Assembly (NCBI GenBank): GCA_027067855.1
Contig: JAMOUX010000002.1
Location: forward strand, 1 to 64,000
Source of the DNA: Candidatus Fermentibacteraceae bacterium
GTDB lineage: Bacteria > Fermentibacterota > Fermentibacteria > Fermentibacterales > JCC-6
Direction of reading: 5' to 3'
Length of the DNA: 64,000 bases
The position numbers and the translations under genes are program-made. Each line of letters begins with the position of its first letter. The first letter of the stretch is position 1. Below, in pieces: positions 16,604-25,795 of the stretch. The notes under the pieces are model-generated. The model did no database searches. It worked only from the letters and a program-made list of their open reading frames with translations, and was not told where the DNA came from.

Positions 16604-17842
16604 TTATTCGCCGGAAGTCTCTTCCCCGGTGTTTTCCAGTTGCTGGGATTCTTCCACGAAAATACTTTCCGGAGGTACGCCGAGATGATCTATCATCCAC
16701 TGGGCATCGTCCGCGAAATCGGACTCGGGATAATTGTTGATCACGGCCTGGAAAGCATTCTCCGCGGCTTCGTAGTCCTCCAGGTATTCGGAGCAAGTAA
16801 AGCCGATCAGGAACTGGGCCTGGTGAGCCCTCTCGTTGTCGGGGAAGCGCTTCAGGAAGAGCTCGAAGTAGGTTACCGCTCTTTGTGGATTATCCTTCAT
16901 GAGGTTCTGGGCCATCTGGAACAACGAATCGGATGGAGTGTCTTCCGGGGGGAGGAAAGCGTCCTCGTTCACCGTTACACCGTAATGGTCCCTGAGAGAA
17001 GGAATGATCGTTTCCTTGAAATACATGTTGACCATGGCGGGCTTGAGGGTATTCTCTATGGATTCCCTGACCTCTTCGAGGGGTATGCTTCCTTCTTCCT
17101 TAACGTCCGATATCTTGAAGAAATGGTAACCCATCGGGGTTGCAAAGGGTCCGAGAACGTCTCCGGACTGTCCCTCGAAAAGTTTCCGCAGGATTTCATC
17201 CTGTCTGCCCAGGTACGGCATGGGTGATCCCAGAGTTATCCAGCCGATACTGCCGTCGTCTTCCTTCGTGGCTTCATGCTCGCTGAATTTCTCTACCAGG
17301 GATTCGAAAGATTCTCCGGCATCCAGCGCTTCCTTTACCGCTGTGGTGTCCGCCGGGTCCGTCAGGAGTATGTGAGAGACCAGGAGCTGTTTTTCCTGGT
17401 GATAGATATCATCCTTATGTTCCTCGTAGTATTCGAGGATTTCATCTTCCGGTACTGTTACCTGGTCCACCACGTACTGCTCGTAATAACTTTGAAGCAT
17501 GGCCCTGTCTTTCGCGGTCTCCACCTGCTTCATGGCGAGTTCCACCTGGGCTATGACGAACGAATCTTTTTCCAGACCCCGTTTCTCCGCTTCCTGAAGC
17601 AGGAGTTCACGCTCTATTATATGGTCCAGCAGAAGACGCTTGCCTTCCGGAGACTCGAAGGAACTTCTCTGGTATGGCGGAATGAGTTCCAGTTCTTCCT
17701 TGATCATGTCTTCGGTGATTTTCACATCACCCACGGTTGCGTAGATTTTCGAAGTATCCTGGGCGGCATCAGCCTGGGTGCCTGTTGTCACGCAGGATGC
17801 GGCAATCAACATCAGAAACGCGGCAATGGGAATGAGTTTCAT
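16604..17842 (-). CDS. Peptidyl-prolyl isomerase lipoprotein, SurA/PrsA-like with C-terminal TPR
   Basis: This 412-residue protein has a lipoprotein-type signal peptide (LMLIAASC, Cys17). A SurA_N-like helical chaperone region (about 30-145) is followed by one parvulin/rotamase domain at about 150-255 (LLVSHILLTDPADTTAV; GPFATPMGYHFFKI). The C-terminal extension at about 310-400 resembles YbgF/TPR repeats (PQRAVTYFELFLKRFPDNERA). It probably folds outer-membrane and exported proteins in the periplasm. Fusion of parvulin to a TPR tail is less usual and may tether it to a partner. It is preceded by rpoZ 18 nt upstream and followed by a strong terminator. Confidence 0.88.
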   Translation of the reverse strand: MKLIPIAAFLMLIAASCVTTGTQADAAQDTSKIYATVGDVKITEDMIKEELELIPPYQRSSFESPEGKRLLLDHIIERELLLQEAEKRGLEKDSFVIAQVELAMKQVETAKDRAMLQSYYEQYVVDQVTVPEDEILEYYEEHKDDIYHQEKQLLVSHILLTDPADTTAVKEALDAGESFESLVEKFSEHEATKEDDGSIGWITLGSPMPYLGRQDEILRKLFEGQSGDVLGPFATPMGYHFFKISDVKEEGSIPLEEVRESIENTLKPAMVNMYFKETIIPSLRDHYGVTVNEDAFLPPEDTPSDSLFQMAQNLMKDNPQRAVTYFELFLKRFPDNERAHQAQFLIGFTCSEYLEDYEAAENAFQAVINNYPESDFADDAQWMIDHLGVPPESIFVEESQQLENTGEETSGE

Positions 17843-17860
17843 ATCGTGTCCTTTCTCGGT

Positions 17861-18088
17861 TCAGGTCTCGGGGTAAATCTTGTCGTTCAGCATATAAGTA
17901 ATCTTTCCCTTGGTGAATTCCTCGGCGGCGGCCAGGAATGGTTGTTTCCGCGGGTTTTCCACGTCGTCCACCAGGCATGGGGCGCCGGATCTCAATTTCC
18001 TGACTCTTTTCGCTATGGCCAGGGCCAGGAGGTACTGGTTGTCCGTGTTTTCCCCCATCTTATCCATTTCTCTGAACGCATCCGACAT
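17861..18088 (-). CDS. rpoZ: RNA polymerase omega subunit
   Basis: This 75-residue protein contains the omega core NQYLLALAIAKRVRKLRSG, followed by PFLAAAEEFTKGKITYML, the conserved helix that clamps the beta-prime C-terminus. The ATG at 18088 was chosen because GGAGGTACAA precedes it; the ATG at 18100 would contain that site. Omega promotes RNA polymerase assembly and in some bacteria forms part of a ppGpp site. It heads a two-gene reverse unit with the SurA-like gene. Confidence 0.85.
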   Translation of the reverse strand: MSDAFREMDKMGENTDNQYLLALAIAKRVRKLRSGAPCLVDDVENPRKQPFLAAAEEFTKGKITYMLNDKIYPET

Positions 18089-18180
18089 TTGTACCTCCAT
18101 ATTACATTTTGCAGGACGAATACACGAGGGATATATCCCTATTTCGCCTTCAATGTTCCATCCATCCCGGGTTTACCCGG

Positions 18181-19575
18181 TTACTCGCCTTTTTCGGAAG
18201 CTGTATCGGCGAAATGAGATGACAGGAATTCCCAAGTCGGCTCATCGAGGAGATCTACATCCCTTTCGTCGATCTTTACGTCACCGAGTTCGGTTTTTTC
18301 CCAGAAGTAGATTACGGTCACCTTGTCGTTGTCTCCGGGAGCTGCTCCCTCGGCTCTGCTGGGGAAGGTCATGGGATGGGAGAAATAAACCTCTACCTTG
18401 GATGAATCGGAATCCGCGGTGGTGTATCCTACGAATTTCAATGTTTCCACCACGATGGAGTCACCCCTGGCCCTGCGTGTTCTGCCCCGTGGATTTTCGT
18501 AGAAGACATAAGTGGTGTCGAGGACCAGTTCAAAAACGTACTCACCTCCCAGGGGGTCGATGAGTTCGTCGATCCCTACTTCCAGATTGTCGGGATCCTT
18601 GGGAATTATCACCACGGGATACCTTTGAGCGAGGTAAGCCGCTTCCTCCTCCGCAGCCCTGATCAGATTGGCCCTGGAAGCTTGCAATCTGCGCATCCTG
18701 GCATACTCCGGGAAGGCATACACCAGTTGTGTTTCAGACCAGTCCGGTTCCATGAATACGCTGTCGGGGTAGTCTTTTTCGAAAAATCCCCCCACCACTC
18801 CGCCGTGTCTGTCTATGTTCGGACACGAAATGGAGAATTGCGTTCCCAGGGCCAGCTTGGGATCGTAGGAATAGGTGGAGTCGAAATACCCCCCCCTCCA
18901 TAAGGTCGGGCAGACGGCGGCTACCGTACGGGCCACGGAATCCTTGCGTGCCGGAGCGATGGAACTGTTGAATTCGCTTATCAGGGAAGTTATCGAGTCA
19001 GCCGCGGCGGCCAGCGATTCTTCCATATTCAGTAGTTCGGTCACGTCGAAACCCAGTGAATCGTTGAAATATTCCCCGGGCGACAGGTCCTCGTTTTCCA
19101 TTTCGGCGGTTTTGATGAAGGCATCGCGGAGTACCAGCAGAGAGTCGAGCGGGAACCCGAGTTCCGCTTCCCTGTTTACGATTACGGAAAGTACCGAGTC
19201 GTATTTCGACCGGGTGATTGCAAGGTTTTTCCGGAGAGTGCCCAGTGCGGTTTCGTTCCAGAGGTTCTTCCATGCCTCCGGTATTTTCACGCGTCGTGTA
19301 ATGTCGTTTCGGAAAACAACGGTGATGCTGTCGGCATTCATCGTCGTTGAGAAATAACCTTTCTCTTCCGCGTACTTCAGAAGACTGTCGAGATCGGGAG
19401 CGGGAGAACCCTCATGTTCGAAAATATGTTGAACGTTAGCCTTCGCCAGGGTTTCTATCTGTGCGCGACATAGTTCCCTGGGGATTCTGTAGGTCTCCAC
19501 TCTCTGATGAATCCTGAATATGAGGAAAGCAGCAAGAAGCACGATCAGAATTCTCACCAGAATCTTGGATCTCAT
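18181..19575 (-). CDS. Membrane-anchored protein of unknown function
   Basis: This 464-residue protein has an uncleaved-looking N-terminal TM segment (ILVRILIVLLAAFLIF, residues 5-20). The rest is predicted extracytoplasmic and rich in Asp/Glu/Ser. A central helical region (about 100-200) is followed by repeated 'YxFELVLDTTYVFYENP' style strands near residue 345, and an acidic C-terminus. The N-terminus has a pilin-like feel, with a single hydrophobic helix followed by a Glu-containing helix, but there is no prepilin peptidase motif. It is followed after 93 nt by rpoZ and preceded by a YbbR-like gene. I cannot name a family; an envelope or wall-associated role is a guess from context. Confidence 0.6.
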   Translation of the reverse strand: MRSKILVRILIVLLAAFLIFRIHQRVETYRIPRELCRAQIETLAKANVQHIFEHEGSPAPDLDSLLKYAEEKGYFSTTMNADSITVVFRNDITRRVKIPEAWKNLWNETALGTLRKNLAITRSKYDSVLSVIVNREAELGFPLDSLLVLRDAFIKTAEMENEDLSPGEYFNDSLGFDVTELLNMEESLAAAADSITSLISEFNSSIAPARKDSVARTVAAVCPTLWRGGYFDSTYSYDPKLALGTQFSISCPNIDRHGGVVGGFFEKDYPDSVFMEPDWSETQLVYAFPEYARMRRLQASRANLIRAAEEEAAYLAQRYPVVIIPKDPDNLEVGIDELIDPLGGEYVFELVLDTTYVFYENPRGRTRRARGDSIVVETLKFVGYTTADSDSSKVEVYFSHPMTFPSRAEGAAPGDNDKVTVIYFWEKTELGDVKIDERDVDLLDEPTWEFLSSHFADTASEKGE

Positions 19576-19651
19576 AGGTTATTCCTCCATGAGTGTACAC
19601 GGTTGCTTAAGATCGCACGTTCGATCGAACACCGGAACGAATCTACCCACG

Positions 19652-20347
19652 TTATTCGATACCTGTCAACCGGTGTCGCTCCAGCCGGTGTACCACGGGA
19701 ACCGGGGGAATCAGCCGTATGCTCAGGCGCCCGGGAACGATTTCCAGTACACCTCTGGGTGGTACCAGTGAAACGGTGACTGTGCCGGAATCGTGTGGTA
19801 TGGGTTCGGTTGGGATGCTGTCGAGTTCTTCAACCACCGACGCCGCGCCTTCTATTTCTATGTTCTCCACCGGTGATTCGACCCAATAATACCTTCCGGG
19901 TACGCCGAATGCCGTTCTCACCGAGAATGGAATGGTTCTGCCGATTCTGCGATCCACGGTTGCGACCATGATGGACGGGCTGAAGGCCGAAGGTTTCAAC
20001 TCCCGGAACGGTTTGCCCCGGAAAACGACGTTCCTTTCCGACAACGCCTCCGAAACAGTGACCGGCAGATCGCTTTCCCTCTCATCAACATTCAGTTTGA
20101 CGGCAACCGACACCGGGTAACCTGAGATCTGATCCAGAAGCACGTTTGTTCCGAAGCCTTCGAAAATCACGTCTACCGAGTCCGCGACGGGATCGTTCAG
20201 AACTATGAGCGAGGGCGAGGTAACGGTGATGTCTACCGGTAACCTGGCATTCACTTTGAATTTTCTGTTATCGATGGCCACTATCCAGAGCAAAATGGAG
20301 AGGAAGACCGCGAGGGTCCACTGAAGCGGTCCGGTGGATCTGAGCAC
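19652..20347 (-). CDS. YbbR-like domain protein (CdaR-type)
   Basis: This 231-residue protein starts from GTG. One N-terminal TM helix with the typical LSILLWIVAIDNRKF turn (about 14-29) is followed by two or three YbbR-type beta domains, with repeats such as ADSVDVIFEGFGTNV and REL-P-A-F near residue 115. YbbR proteins sit at the cytoplasmic membrane. The Firmicutes member CdaR regulates the c-di-AMP cyclase, but no cyclase gene is beside this one. It starts 13 nt after the DUF3467 gene stop, so the two are probably co-transcribed. Confidence 0.68.
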   Translation of the reverse strand: MLRSTGPLQWTLAVFLSILLWIVAIDNRKFKVNARLPVDITVTSPSLIVLNDPVADSVDVIFEGFGTNVLLDQISGYPVSVAVKLNVDERESDLPVTVSEALSERNVVFRGKPFRELKPSAFSPSIMVATVDRRIGRTIPFSVRTAFGVPGRYYWVESPVENIEIEGAASVVEELDSIPTEPIPHDSGTVTVSLVPPRGVLEIVPGRLSIRLIPPVPVVHRLERHRLTGIE

Positions 20348-20360
20348 CGCGTGAGCCGTC

Positions 20361-20681
20361 CTACTCCTGCTCGATTACCGGGTTGTTACCCCGGTTCTGG
20401 AACCCGAATGCCGCAGAGCCTTCTCCCTCGAGTTTGCCGAACTTGGATTCGTAGGATTCGATTTGAGATTGCAATGCCTGGACCAGGGCCTTCATGCGGT
20501 AAGGCGATACTATGATCCGGGCTTTCAATCTGGCTCCGTTGACCCCAGGCACCACCCTGGCGAAATCCAGTACGAACTCGGCCCTGGATACCGCGATGAA
20601 GAATACGTTGCTGTATACTCCGTCTATTTCCCGGTCGTTCGCGTTGATTACCGCCGGGGGCTTTACGATTTTCGATTCCAT
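20361..20681 (-). CDS. DUF3467 family protein
   Basis: This 106-residue protein matches the DUF3467 pattern: DGVYSNVFFIAVSRAEFVLDFA at about 21-42, then ARIIVSPYRMKALVQALQSQ at about 55-74, and a Y-E-x-x-F-G-x-L helix. The family is widespread, small and of unknown function, and it is often next to YbbR or ribosome-associated genes. The ATG at 20681 with AAGGAG five bases upstream was preferred over a GTG at 20687 that overlaps the ribosome site. It is transcribed away from hldA. Confidence 0.82.
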   Translation of the reverse strand: MESKIVKPPAVINANDREIDGVYSNVFFIAVSRAEFVLDFARVVPGVNGARLKARIIVSPYRMKALVQALQSQIESYESKFGKLEGEGSAAFGFQNRGNNPVIEQE

Positions 20682-20693
20682 CCTCACTCCTTT

Positions 20694-20721
20694 TTCACAT
20701 CGGTGATATCGTTTATATATG
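20694..20721 (+). promoter_or_regulatory. Candidate promoter of the hldA operon
   Basis: TTCACA (20694-20699), a 16-nt spacer and TATATG (20716-20721) match 5/6 and 4/6 of the consensus, 22 nt before the TTG start. The 62-bp divergent region probably also carries the DUF3467 promoter. Confidence 0.4.
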
Positions 20722-20743
20722 GCATCCCGGACGGAGGTGTTTC

Positions 20744-21757
20744 TTGGCTCATATCAATATTGGGAACATACTAAACGGCTTCAAGGGGAAAAGGGTCCTC
20801 GTGGTCGGTGACCTGATACTCGATCGTTACCTGGAGGGACGAGTGGAGCGCATCTCTCCCGAGGCCCCCGTCCCGGTGGTTTCATTGGAGAACGGTCGGG
20901 GAAGGCTGGTCCCGGGCGGTGCGGCCAACGTCGCACGGAACGTATTTTCCCTGGGAGGAATTCCCGTGGTGGCCGGCGTAGGCGGAGACGACGCCGAAGG
21001 CGGCATGCTGAAGGACCTTTTGCGGGATGAGGGGATAGACACGACGGCCCTGGTCACCGATTCCGACCGGCCCACCACGACGAAGACCCGGGTGATGTCG
21101 GGAGGGCACCAGCTGATCAGGCTGGACAGGGAAGTGACGTCACCCGTCTCCGAGCGTGTGCGGAAGGATATCCTTGCCGGGATGGCGACCGTGATGGACT
21201 CCATCGACGTGGTGATACTGGAGGATTACAACAAGGGGGTCCTGGTGCCGGAGCTTATCGCGGAAACCATCACTCTGGCCCGGGAGAAGGATGTCCCGGT
21301 GATCGTGGATCCGAAATTCACGAATTTTTTCGCTTACAGGGGCTGCAGCCTCTTCAAGCCCAACAGGCTGGAGACGTCCCGCGCTCTTGGAATGGATATT
21401 CAAACCCCGGAGGACGCCGCTGTCGCCGGAGAGTCGTTGCTGGACAGGTTGAACGCTTCCGCCGTTCTCATAACCCTCGGCAGTCGGGGCAGCCTCCTCT
21501 GCAGAAAGGGCATGGAACCTTTTCACGTGAAAGCGGCGACCATCCACGTTTACGACGTATCCGGCGCCGGTGATACCGTGGCCGCCGTCATGGCCCTCGC
21601 CATGGCCGCGGGCGTTCCCCTGGAAGAAGGAGTGAGAATCGCCGTGTTGGCGGCTGCTGCGACGTGCGGCGAACCGGGTGTTTACGCCGTGAGGCCGGAA
21701 GACGTCGTGAGGGAGGAGGAACGCCATTCGGAAAGCTCCGATCTTGTCCGCGGATGA
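20744..21757 (+). CDS. hldA: D-glycero-beta-D-manno-heptose-7-phosphate kinase
   Basis: This 337-residue PfkB-type kinase corresponds to the N-terminal half of HldE/RfaE. Motifs are GDLILDRYLEGRVERISPEAPVP split over about 22-45, GGAANVARNVFSLGG (about 58-72), DPKFTNFFAYRG, and the catalytic GAGDTVAAVMAL near residue 275. It phosphorylates D-glycero-beta-D-manno-heptose 7-phosphate at C1 in ADP-heptose synthesis. The start is TTG with GGAGGTG four bases upstream. The stop overlaps the rfaE2 gene, which supplies the cytidylyltransferase-like second half, so HldE is split here rather than fused. Confidence 0.93.
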   Translation: MAHINIGNILNGFKGKRVLVVGDLILDRYLEGRVERISPEAPVPVVSLENGRGRLVPGGAANVARNVFSLGGIPVVAGVGGDDAEGGMLKDLLRDEGIDTTALVTDSDRPTTTKTRVMSGGHQLIRLDREVTSPVSERVRKDILAGMATVMDSIDVVILEDYNKGVLVPELIAETITLAREKDVPVIVDPKFTNFFAYRGCSLFKPNRLETSRALGMDIQTPEDAAVAGESLLDRLNASAVLITLGSRGSLLCRKGMEPFHVKAATIHVYDVSGAGDTVAAVMALAMAAGVPLEEGVRIAVLAAAATCGEPGVYAVRPEDVVREEERHSESSDLVRG

Positions 21758-22208
21758 AGCCGCCGAAGTAAGCCGGAAACTCAGGAAGCAGGGTTTGAAG
21801 GTGGTCTTCACCAACGGATGTTTCGACATCGCGCACCCCGGGCACGTGCATGTTCTCAGAAGGGCGAGGGCGCTTGGCGACAAGTTGTTCGTGGGTGTGA
21901 ACACTGATTCTTCCGTTCGAAAACTGAAGGGTAGCGGACGTCCCGTGAACGATTTGAATGCCAGGTTGGCGGTTCTGTCCGAGTTCAGGTCCGTGGATTT
22001 TCTGGTTCCATTCGGGGAGGAGACCCCATACGAACTTATAAGGCTCATAGTTCCCGACGTCCTTGTGAAGGGTGGAGATTACACGGCGGAAACCGTGGTG
22101 GGCGCGGAATTCGTTCTTGCCGGGGGCGGCAGTGTTGAGATAGTGGAATACCTCGAGGACTATTCTTCCTCGGGGATCTTGAAGTCGATGATGGAAAGTT
22201 CATCGTAA
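21744..22208 (+). CDS. rfaE2: D-beta-D-heptose 1-phosphate adenylyltransferase
   Basis: This 154-residue (TTG start) nucleotidyltransferase has VVFTNGCFDIAHPGHVHVL (HxGH-type motif) at about 20-38, VGVNTDSSVRKLKG, and the C-terminal VKGGDYTAETVVG. It adds AMP to heptose 1-phosphate to give ADP-heptose for the GT9 enzymes. The TTG at 21744 has no ribosome site. A perfect GGAGGAGGA (21712-21720) instead lies 5 nt before an in-frame ATT at 21726, which would add RKAPI and a sixth residue, as in homologues. The true start may therefore be AUU. The gene overlaps the end of hldA. Confidence 0.9.
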   Translation: MSADEAAEVSRKLRKQGLKVVFTNGCFDIAHPGHVHVLRRARALGDKLFVGVNTDSSVRKLKGSGRPVNDLNARLAVLSEFRSVDFLVPFGEETPYELIRLIVPDVLVKGGDYTAETVVGAEFVLAGGGSVEIVEYLEDYSSSGILKSMMESSS

Positions 22209-22264
22209 ACCTCGGTTCCCGGCGTCCGAAGACTCGGGCCGAGCGGGGAGAGTGAGTAAATGAA

Positions 22265-24325
22265 ATGAATATGCTGGTAATGAGATACTCCGGTTTGGTT
22301 ATAGCGGTGATCGCCGCCGCAGTGGTCTTTCTCAGGTATCATTTCCTGAAGAAAGCTCCTGTGGGTACCGAAAAGATGCGGATCCTGGCCGACAAAATAC
22401 ATGCGGGGGCGATGACGTACCTGAAGACCCAGTACCGGATACTGCTGGTGTTCGTGCTGCTGGTGGCCCTGGCGCTTTTCTTCGGAGTGGATCACGGAAC
22501 GGCGCTGGCTTTCGTTTTCGGCGCCGGTTTCAGCATGCTCGCGGGATTTTTCGGTATGAATGCCGCGACAGTGGGAAACGTCAGAACCACGGAAGCGGCG
22601 AGGAAGGGATTACCGGAAGCCCTGGCGGTGGCATTCGACGGGGGCAGCGTCATGGGCCTCGCCGTTGCGGCCCTGGGATTGCTGGGAGTTTCGATATTCT
22701 ACCTGTTCTATGAGAGCGTACCCGAACTGAAGTCATTAGTGGAATCGCTGATAGGTCCGGTTACCCTGGAAAACATCGCGGGCTTCGGCATGGGAGCTAG
22801 TTCCATCGCCCTGTTCGCCAGGGTGGGTGGAGGAATATTCACGAAGAGCGCCGATGTGGGTGCGGACCTGGTCGGCAAGGTGGAAGCCGGCATACCGGAG
22901 GATGATCCCAGGAACCCGGCTGTCATCGCCGATAATGTTGGTGACAATGTGGGAGACGTTGCCGGAATGGGTGCCGATCTGTTCGAGTCGTTCGTGGGAA
23001 GCATCATAGCCGCGGTAGTCCTGGCCTTCGGTTTCGGGGTCACCGGGATTCCCAGGGGCTTGCTGAAAGACGCTGCCGTGACCGACCCGACGATACTGGT
23101 AGCTCTGCCGTTGCTCCTGGCCGCGGTGGGTACGGTGGCGAGCATGGCGGGCATATTCTCCGTCAGGATACTCAGCAGGCTGGGCAGCCCCGCTTCGGTC
23201 CTGAGAAATTCCACGCTGGTCAGTACCCTGTTGTCCGTGATCTTTTCCCTGGTCACCATTCGCGCCACGGGAGTCGGAATGGGAGTATTCTGGGCAATCG
23301 TGTGCGGTATCGTATCCGGAACCGCCATCGGCCTGGTGACGGAGTATTACACCAGCGGCGGCCCCGTGAGACGAATTTCCAGGAGTACGAGGACCGGTCC
23401 CGCCACCTGTATCATCGAGGGAGTAAGCGTGGGCATGGAATCCGCCGTGTTGCCCATCCTGTTCATTTCGGCGGCTATAATCGTCAGTTTCGAACTTGCC
23501 GGTCTTTACGGGATAGCCATGGCCGCTCTGGGCATGCTGATAAACGTGGGTATGACCATGTCCGTCGATGCTTACGGTCCGGTGGCCGACAACGCCGGAG
23601 GTATAGCGGAGATGGCGTCGTTGCCCGGAGAGGTGCGAAAAAGGACCGACAAGTTGGATTCCCTGGGTAACACCACGGCGGCTATGGGAAAGGGTTTCGC
23701 GATAGGTTCCGCCGCCCTTACCGCCTTGGCTCTCTTCAGTGCGTATGCCTATTCCACCGGGCTTTCATCCATAGACCTTCTCAAGGCGAACGTGGTGGCG
23801 GGCCTGTTGTTCGGTGCCCTGCTCCCATACCTGTTCGCTTCCCTCACCCTGAGGGCTGTGGGACGTACCGCCATGAAAATGGTGAATGAAGTGAGAAGAC
23901 AGTTCCGAGAGATAAAGGGCATCATGGAAGGCGACGCGGAGCCCGACACGGAAAAATGCATAGAGATAGCCACGGAAGGTGCCATCAGGGAAATGGTGCT
24001 GCCGGGAGTATTGGCCGTGGTGATACCCGTGATCGTTTACTTCGCATTCGGCGAAGCGGGACCGGAAACCCTGGGCGGTGTCTTGGCGGGAGCCATAGCA
24101 TCCGGCGTGCTTCTCGCGGTGTTCATGTCCAATTCGGGAGGTGCGTGGGACAACGCCAAGAAGTTCATAGAGCAAGGTGAGTACGGCGGCAAGGGAACCC
24201 CGGAACATGCGGCCGCGGTGATCGGTGATACCGTGGGTGACCCGTTCAAGGATACCAGCGGTCCCTCGCTCAATATATTGATAAAGCTCATGACCATGGT
24301 TTCCCTGGTAATTTCGCAGGTCTGA
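22265..24325 (+). CDS. hppA: Membrane-bound ion-pumping pyrophosphatase, K+-dependent type
   Basis: This 686-residue polytopic protein has about 16 TM helices. The pyrophosphatase signature [20 protein letters not shown] (about 193-212) is followed by [19 protein letters not shown]. The second site includes [18 protein letters not shown], and the C-terminal [19 protein letters not shown] completes the substrate pocket. [10 protein letters not shown] at 468-477 carries Ala472 and Gly475, the residues of K+-dependent enzymes; K+-independent ones have Lys and Thr. It couples PPi hydrolysis to H+ and/or Na+ pumping across the inner membrane. The pumped ion cannot be settled by eye. A 56-nt gap separates it from the heptose genes. 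Confidence 0.95.
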   Translation: MNMLVMRYSGLVIAVIAAAVVFLRYHFLKKAPVGTEKMRILADKIHAGAMTYLKTQYRILLVFVLLVALALFFGVDHGTALAFVFGAGFSMLAGFFGMNAATVGNVRTTEAARKGLPEALAVAFDGGSVMGLAVAALGLLGVSIFYLFYESVPELKSLVESLIGPVTLENIAGFGMGASSIALFARVGGGIFTKSADVGADLVGKVEAGIPEDDPRNPAVIADNVGDNVGDVAGMGADLFESFVGSIIAAVVLAFGFGVTGIPRGLLKDAAVTDPTILVALPLLLAAVGTVASMAGIFSVRILSRLGSPASVLRNSTLVSTLLSVIFSLVTIRATGVGMGVFWAIVCGIVSGTAIGLVTEYYTSGGPVRRISRSTRTGPATCIIEGVSVGMESAVLPILFISAAIIVSFELAGLYGIAMAALGMLINVGMTMSVDAYGPVADNAGGIAEMASLPGEVRKRTDKLDSLGNTTAAMGKGFAIGSAALTALALFSAYAYSTGLSSIDLLKANVVAGLLFGALLPYLFASLTLRAVGRTAMKMVNEVRRQFREIKGIMEGDAEPDTEKCIEIATEGAIREMVLPGVLAVVIPVIVYFAFGEAGPETLGGVLAGAIASGVLLAVFMSNSGGAWDNAKKFIEQGEYGGKGTPEHAAAVIGDTVGDPFKDTSGPSLNILIKLMTMVSLVISQV

Positions 24326-24342
24326 GAACGGAGGTTCGTTTC

Positions 24343-24597
24343 ATGGTGGATGAAGAAGTAAAAACTCCGGACTTCAACGAGGAGAACGTGAGGGCGGAAA
24401 TAGAGAAGATTCGCCCCGTGCTTCAGAGGGACGGCGGCGACATCGAATTCGTGGGACTGGACGACAAGGTGGTCAAGGTCAGGCTTCAGGGAGCGTGCTC
24501 GGGATGTTCCATGGCTACGATCACCCTGCAGTGGACGGTGGAGCGAAATCTCAGGTCGGTGTTCCCGGAGATCGAGAAGGTGGAAAACGTCCGCTAG
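24343..24597 (+). CDS. NifU C-terminal domain Fe-S scaffold protein
   Basis: This 84-residue protein consists of one NifU-like domain. It has [19 protein letters not shown] near 23-41 and the cluster-binding [11 protein letters not shown] (C-x2-C) near 52-62, followed by an amphipathic helix ending in [10 protein letters not shown]. Stand-alone proteins of this type (NfuA C-terminal-like) bind and pass [4Fe-4S] clusters to client enzymes. It lies 17 nt downstream of hppA and 28 nt before rsmB, so it is inside an operon-like run. Possible clients in the window are the radical SAM protein and others elsewhere. Confidence 0.93.
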   Translation: MVDEEVKTPDFNEENVRAEIEKIRPVLQRDGGDIEFVGLDDKVVKVRLQGACSGCSMATITLQWTVERNLRSVFPEIEKVENVR

Positions 24598-24625
24598 GAG
24601 CCCCGGAGAGATCTCCAGGAGGGCC

Positions 24626-25795
24626 GTGATAGGGGTTTTGGCCGGGGGCGGTACGTTTTCCGCTCTCCGGGGAAGGGACAAAGCGTTCGCCCTGCGGCTT
24701 CTCAGGGAGACCGTGGTGTGGAAAGCCAGACTTGACAGGGCGTTGACCCGTTATTGTAATGTACCCCTTCAGAACTTGGATGACGAAGTGCTGGCCGCCC
24801 TGAGGGTGGGAGCGGCACAGCTTCTGGTTCTGGGCACGCCTCCCCATGCCGCGGTGTCGGAGACGGTGGGTGCCGTGGATGGCGGAGGCAGGGGACTTGT
24901 CAACGCCGTTCTCAGGAAATTGGCTTCATGCGGTGAGCCGGACCCCGGAAGTGCCGGGGATCATGAAATGTTCTCCCATCCGGCCCACTTGGTCGAAAAA
25001 TGGAGATCCTCGTTCGGAGTTTCCGATGCCGGGGCCCTCATGGAATGGAATAATGCCGTTCCGACCTTGGGAGCCTGTTTCAAGGATCCTCCCGCAGGGC
25101 TCGGGGCGGGAAGGTACATGGCGGACTACCGTATCATCGATAGGACCGGGTACAGACCCCTTGAATCGCTGACGGAACCCGTTTACATCCAGGACGAGGC
25201 TGCGGTCGTGGTAGGGAGGGCCGCCGCATCCCTGGCGGTGGGAGGAAGAGTTCTCGAGGTGGGTGCGGCGCCGGGGGGGAAGACGCATCACCTGCAGGTT
25301 GCGGCCGAAATGGTGGTTTCCATGGACTGCAATGCCGCTAGAGCGGCCAGGTGGCTCGAGAACTCGCGTAGGTTGGGATGGCGTTCATGCTTTCCCGTGG
25401 TGGGGGATGGAACGTTACCTCCTCTGGCCGCCGGTTTCGATCTTGTATTTCTTGATGCGCCCTGTACCAATACGGGAGTTTTCCGGAGAAGGCCCGAGGC
25501 CAGGTGGAAATGGTCCCCTGCCTACCTCGGCGGGATGGTGAAGATGCAGCGCGATCTTCTGACAGGTTCGGCAGCGATGGTTAAACCCGGAGGTTTTCTC
25601 GTGTATTCCACCTGCAGCCTGGAGCCGGAAGAAAACGTGGAACAGGTCCGGTGGTTCGAAGAGCATGTGAAGGGATTCACCGGCGTGGGGCTTCCTGCGC
25701 CGCCGCAGCTTGTCAGTAAAGGTATGATTAGCATATTCCCACCTGAACACGGGATCGACGGGATGTTCGCCGCTGCTTGGAGGCGTGACGGTTGA
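24626..25795 (+). CDS. rsmB: 16S rRNA m5C methyltransferase RsmB-like (NusB domain + Rossmann)
   Basis: This 389-residue protein has an N-terminal NusB-like RNA-binding helix bundle (about 15-120, RDKAFALRLLRETVVW). A SAM-binding Rossmann domain follows: VLEVGAAPGGKTHHL (about 208-222), FLDAPCTNTGVFRRRPEARW with the resolving Cys, and the catalytic VYSTCSLEPEENVEQV. It methylates a cytosine, expected C967, of 16S rRNA. The start is GTG immediately after AGGAGGGCC. The reading frame is open further upstream but has no start codon. Its stop overlaps the PASTA gene start (TTGA). Confidence 0.92.
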   Translation: MIGVLAGGGTFSALRGRDKAFALRLLRETVVWKARLDRALTRYCNVPLQNLDDEVLAALRVGAAQLLVLGTPPHAAVSETVGAVDGGGRGLVNAVLRKLASCGEPDPGSAGDHEMFSHPAHLVEKWRSSFGVSDAGALMEWNNAVPTLGACFKDPPAGLGAGRYMADYRIIDRTGYRPLESLTEPVYIQDEAAVVVGRAAASLAVGGRVLEVGAAPGGKTHHLQVAAEMVVSMDCNAARAARWLENSRRLGWRSCFPVVGDGTLPPLAAGFDLVFLDAPCTNTGVFRRRPEARWKWSPAYLGGMVKMQRDLLTGSAAMVKPGGFLVYSTCSLEPEENVEQVRWFEEHVKGFTGVGLPAPPQLVSKGMISIFPPEHGIDGMFAAAWRRDG

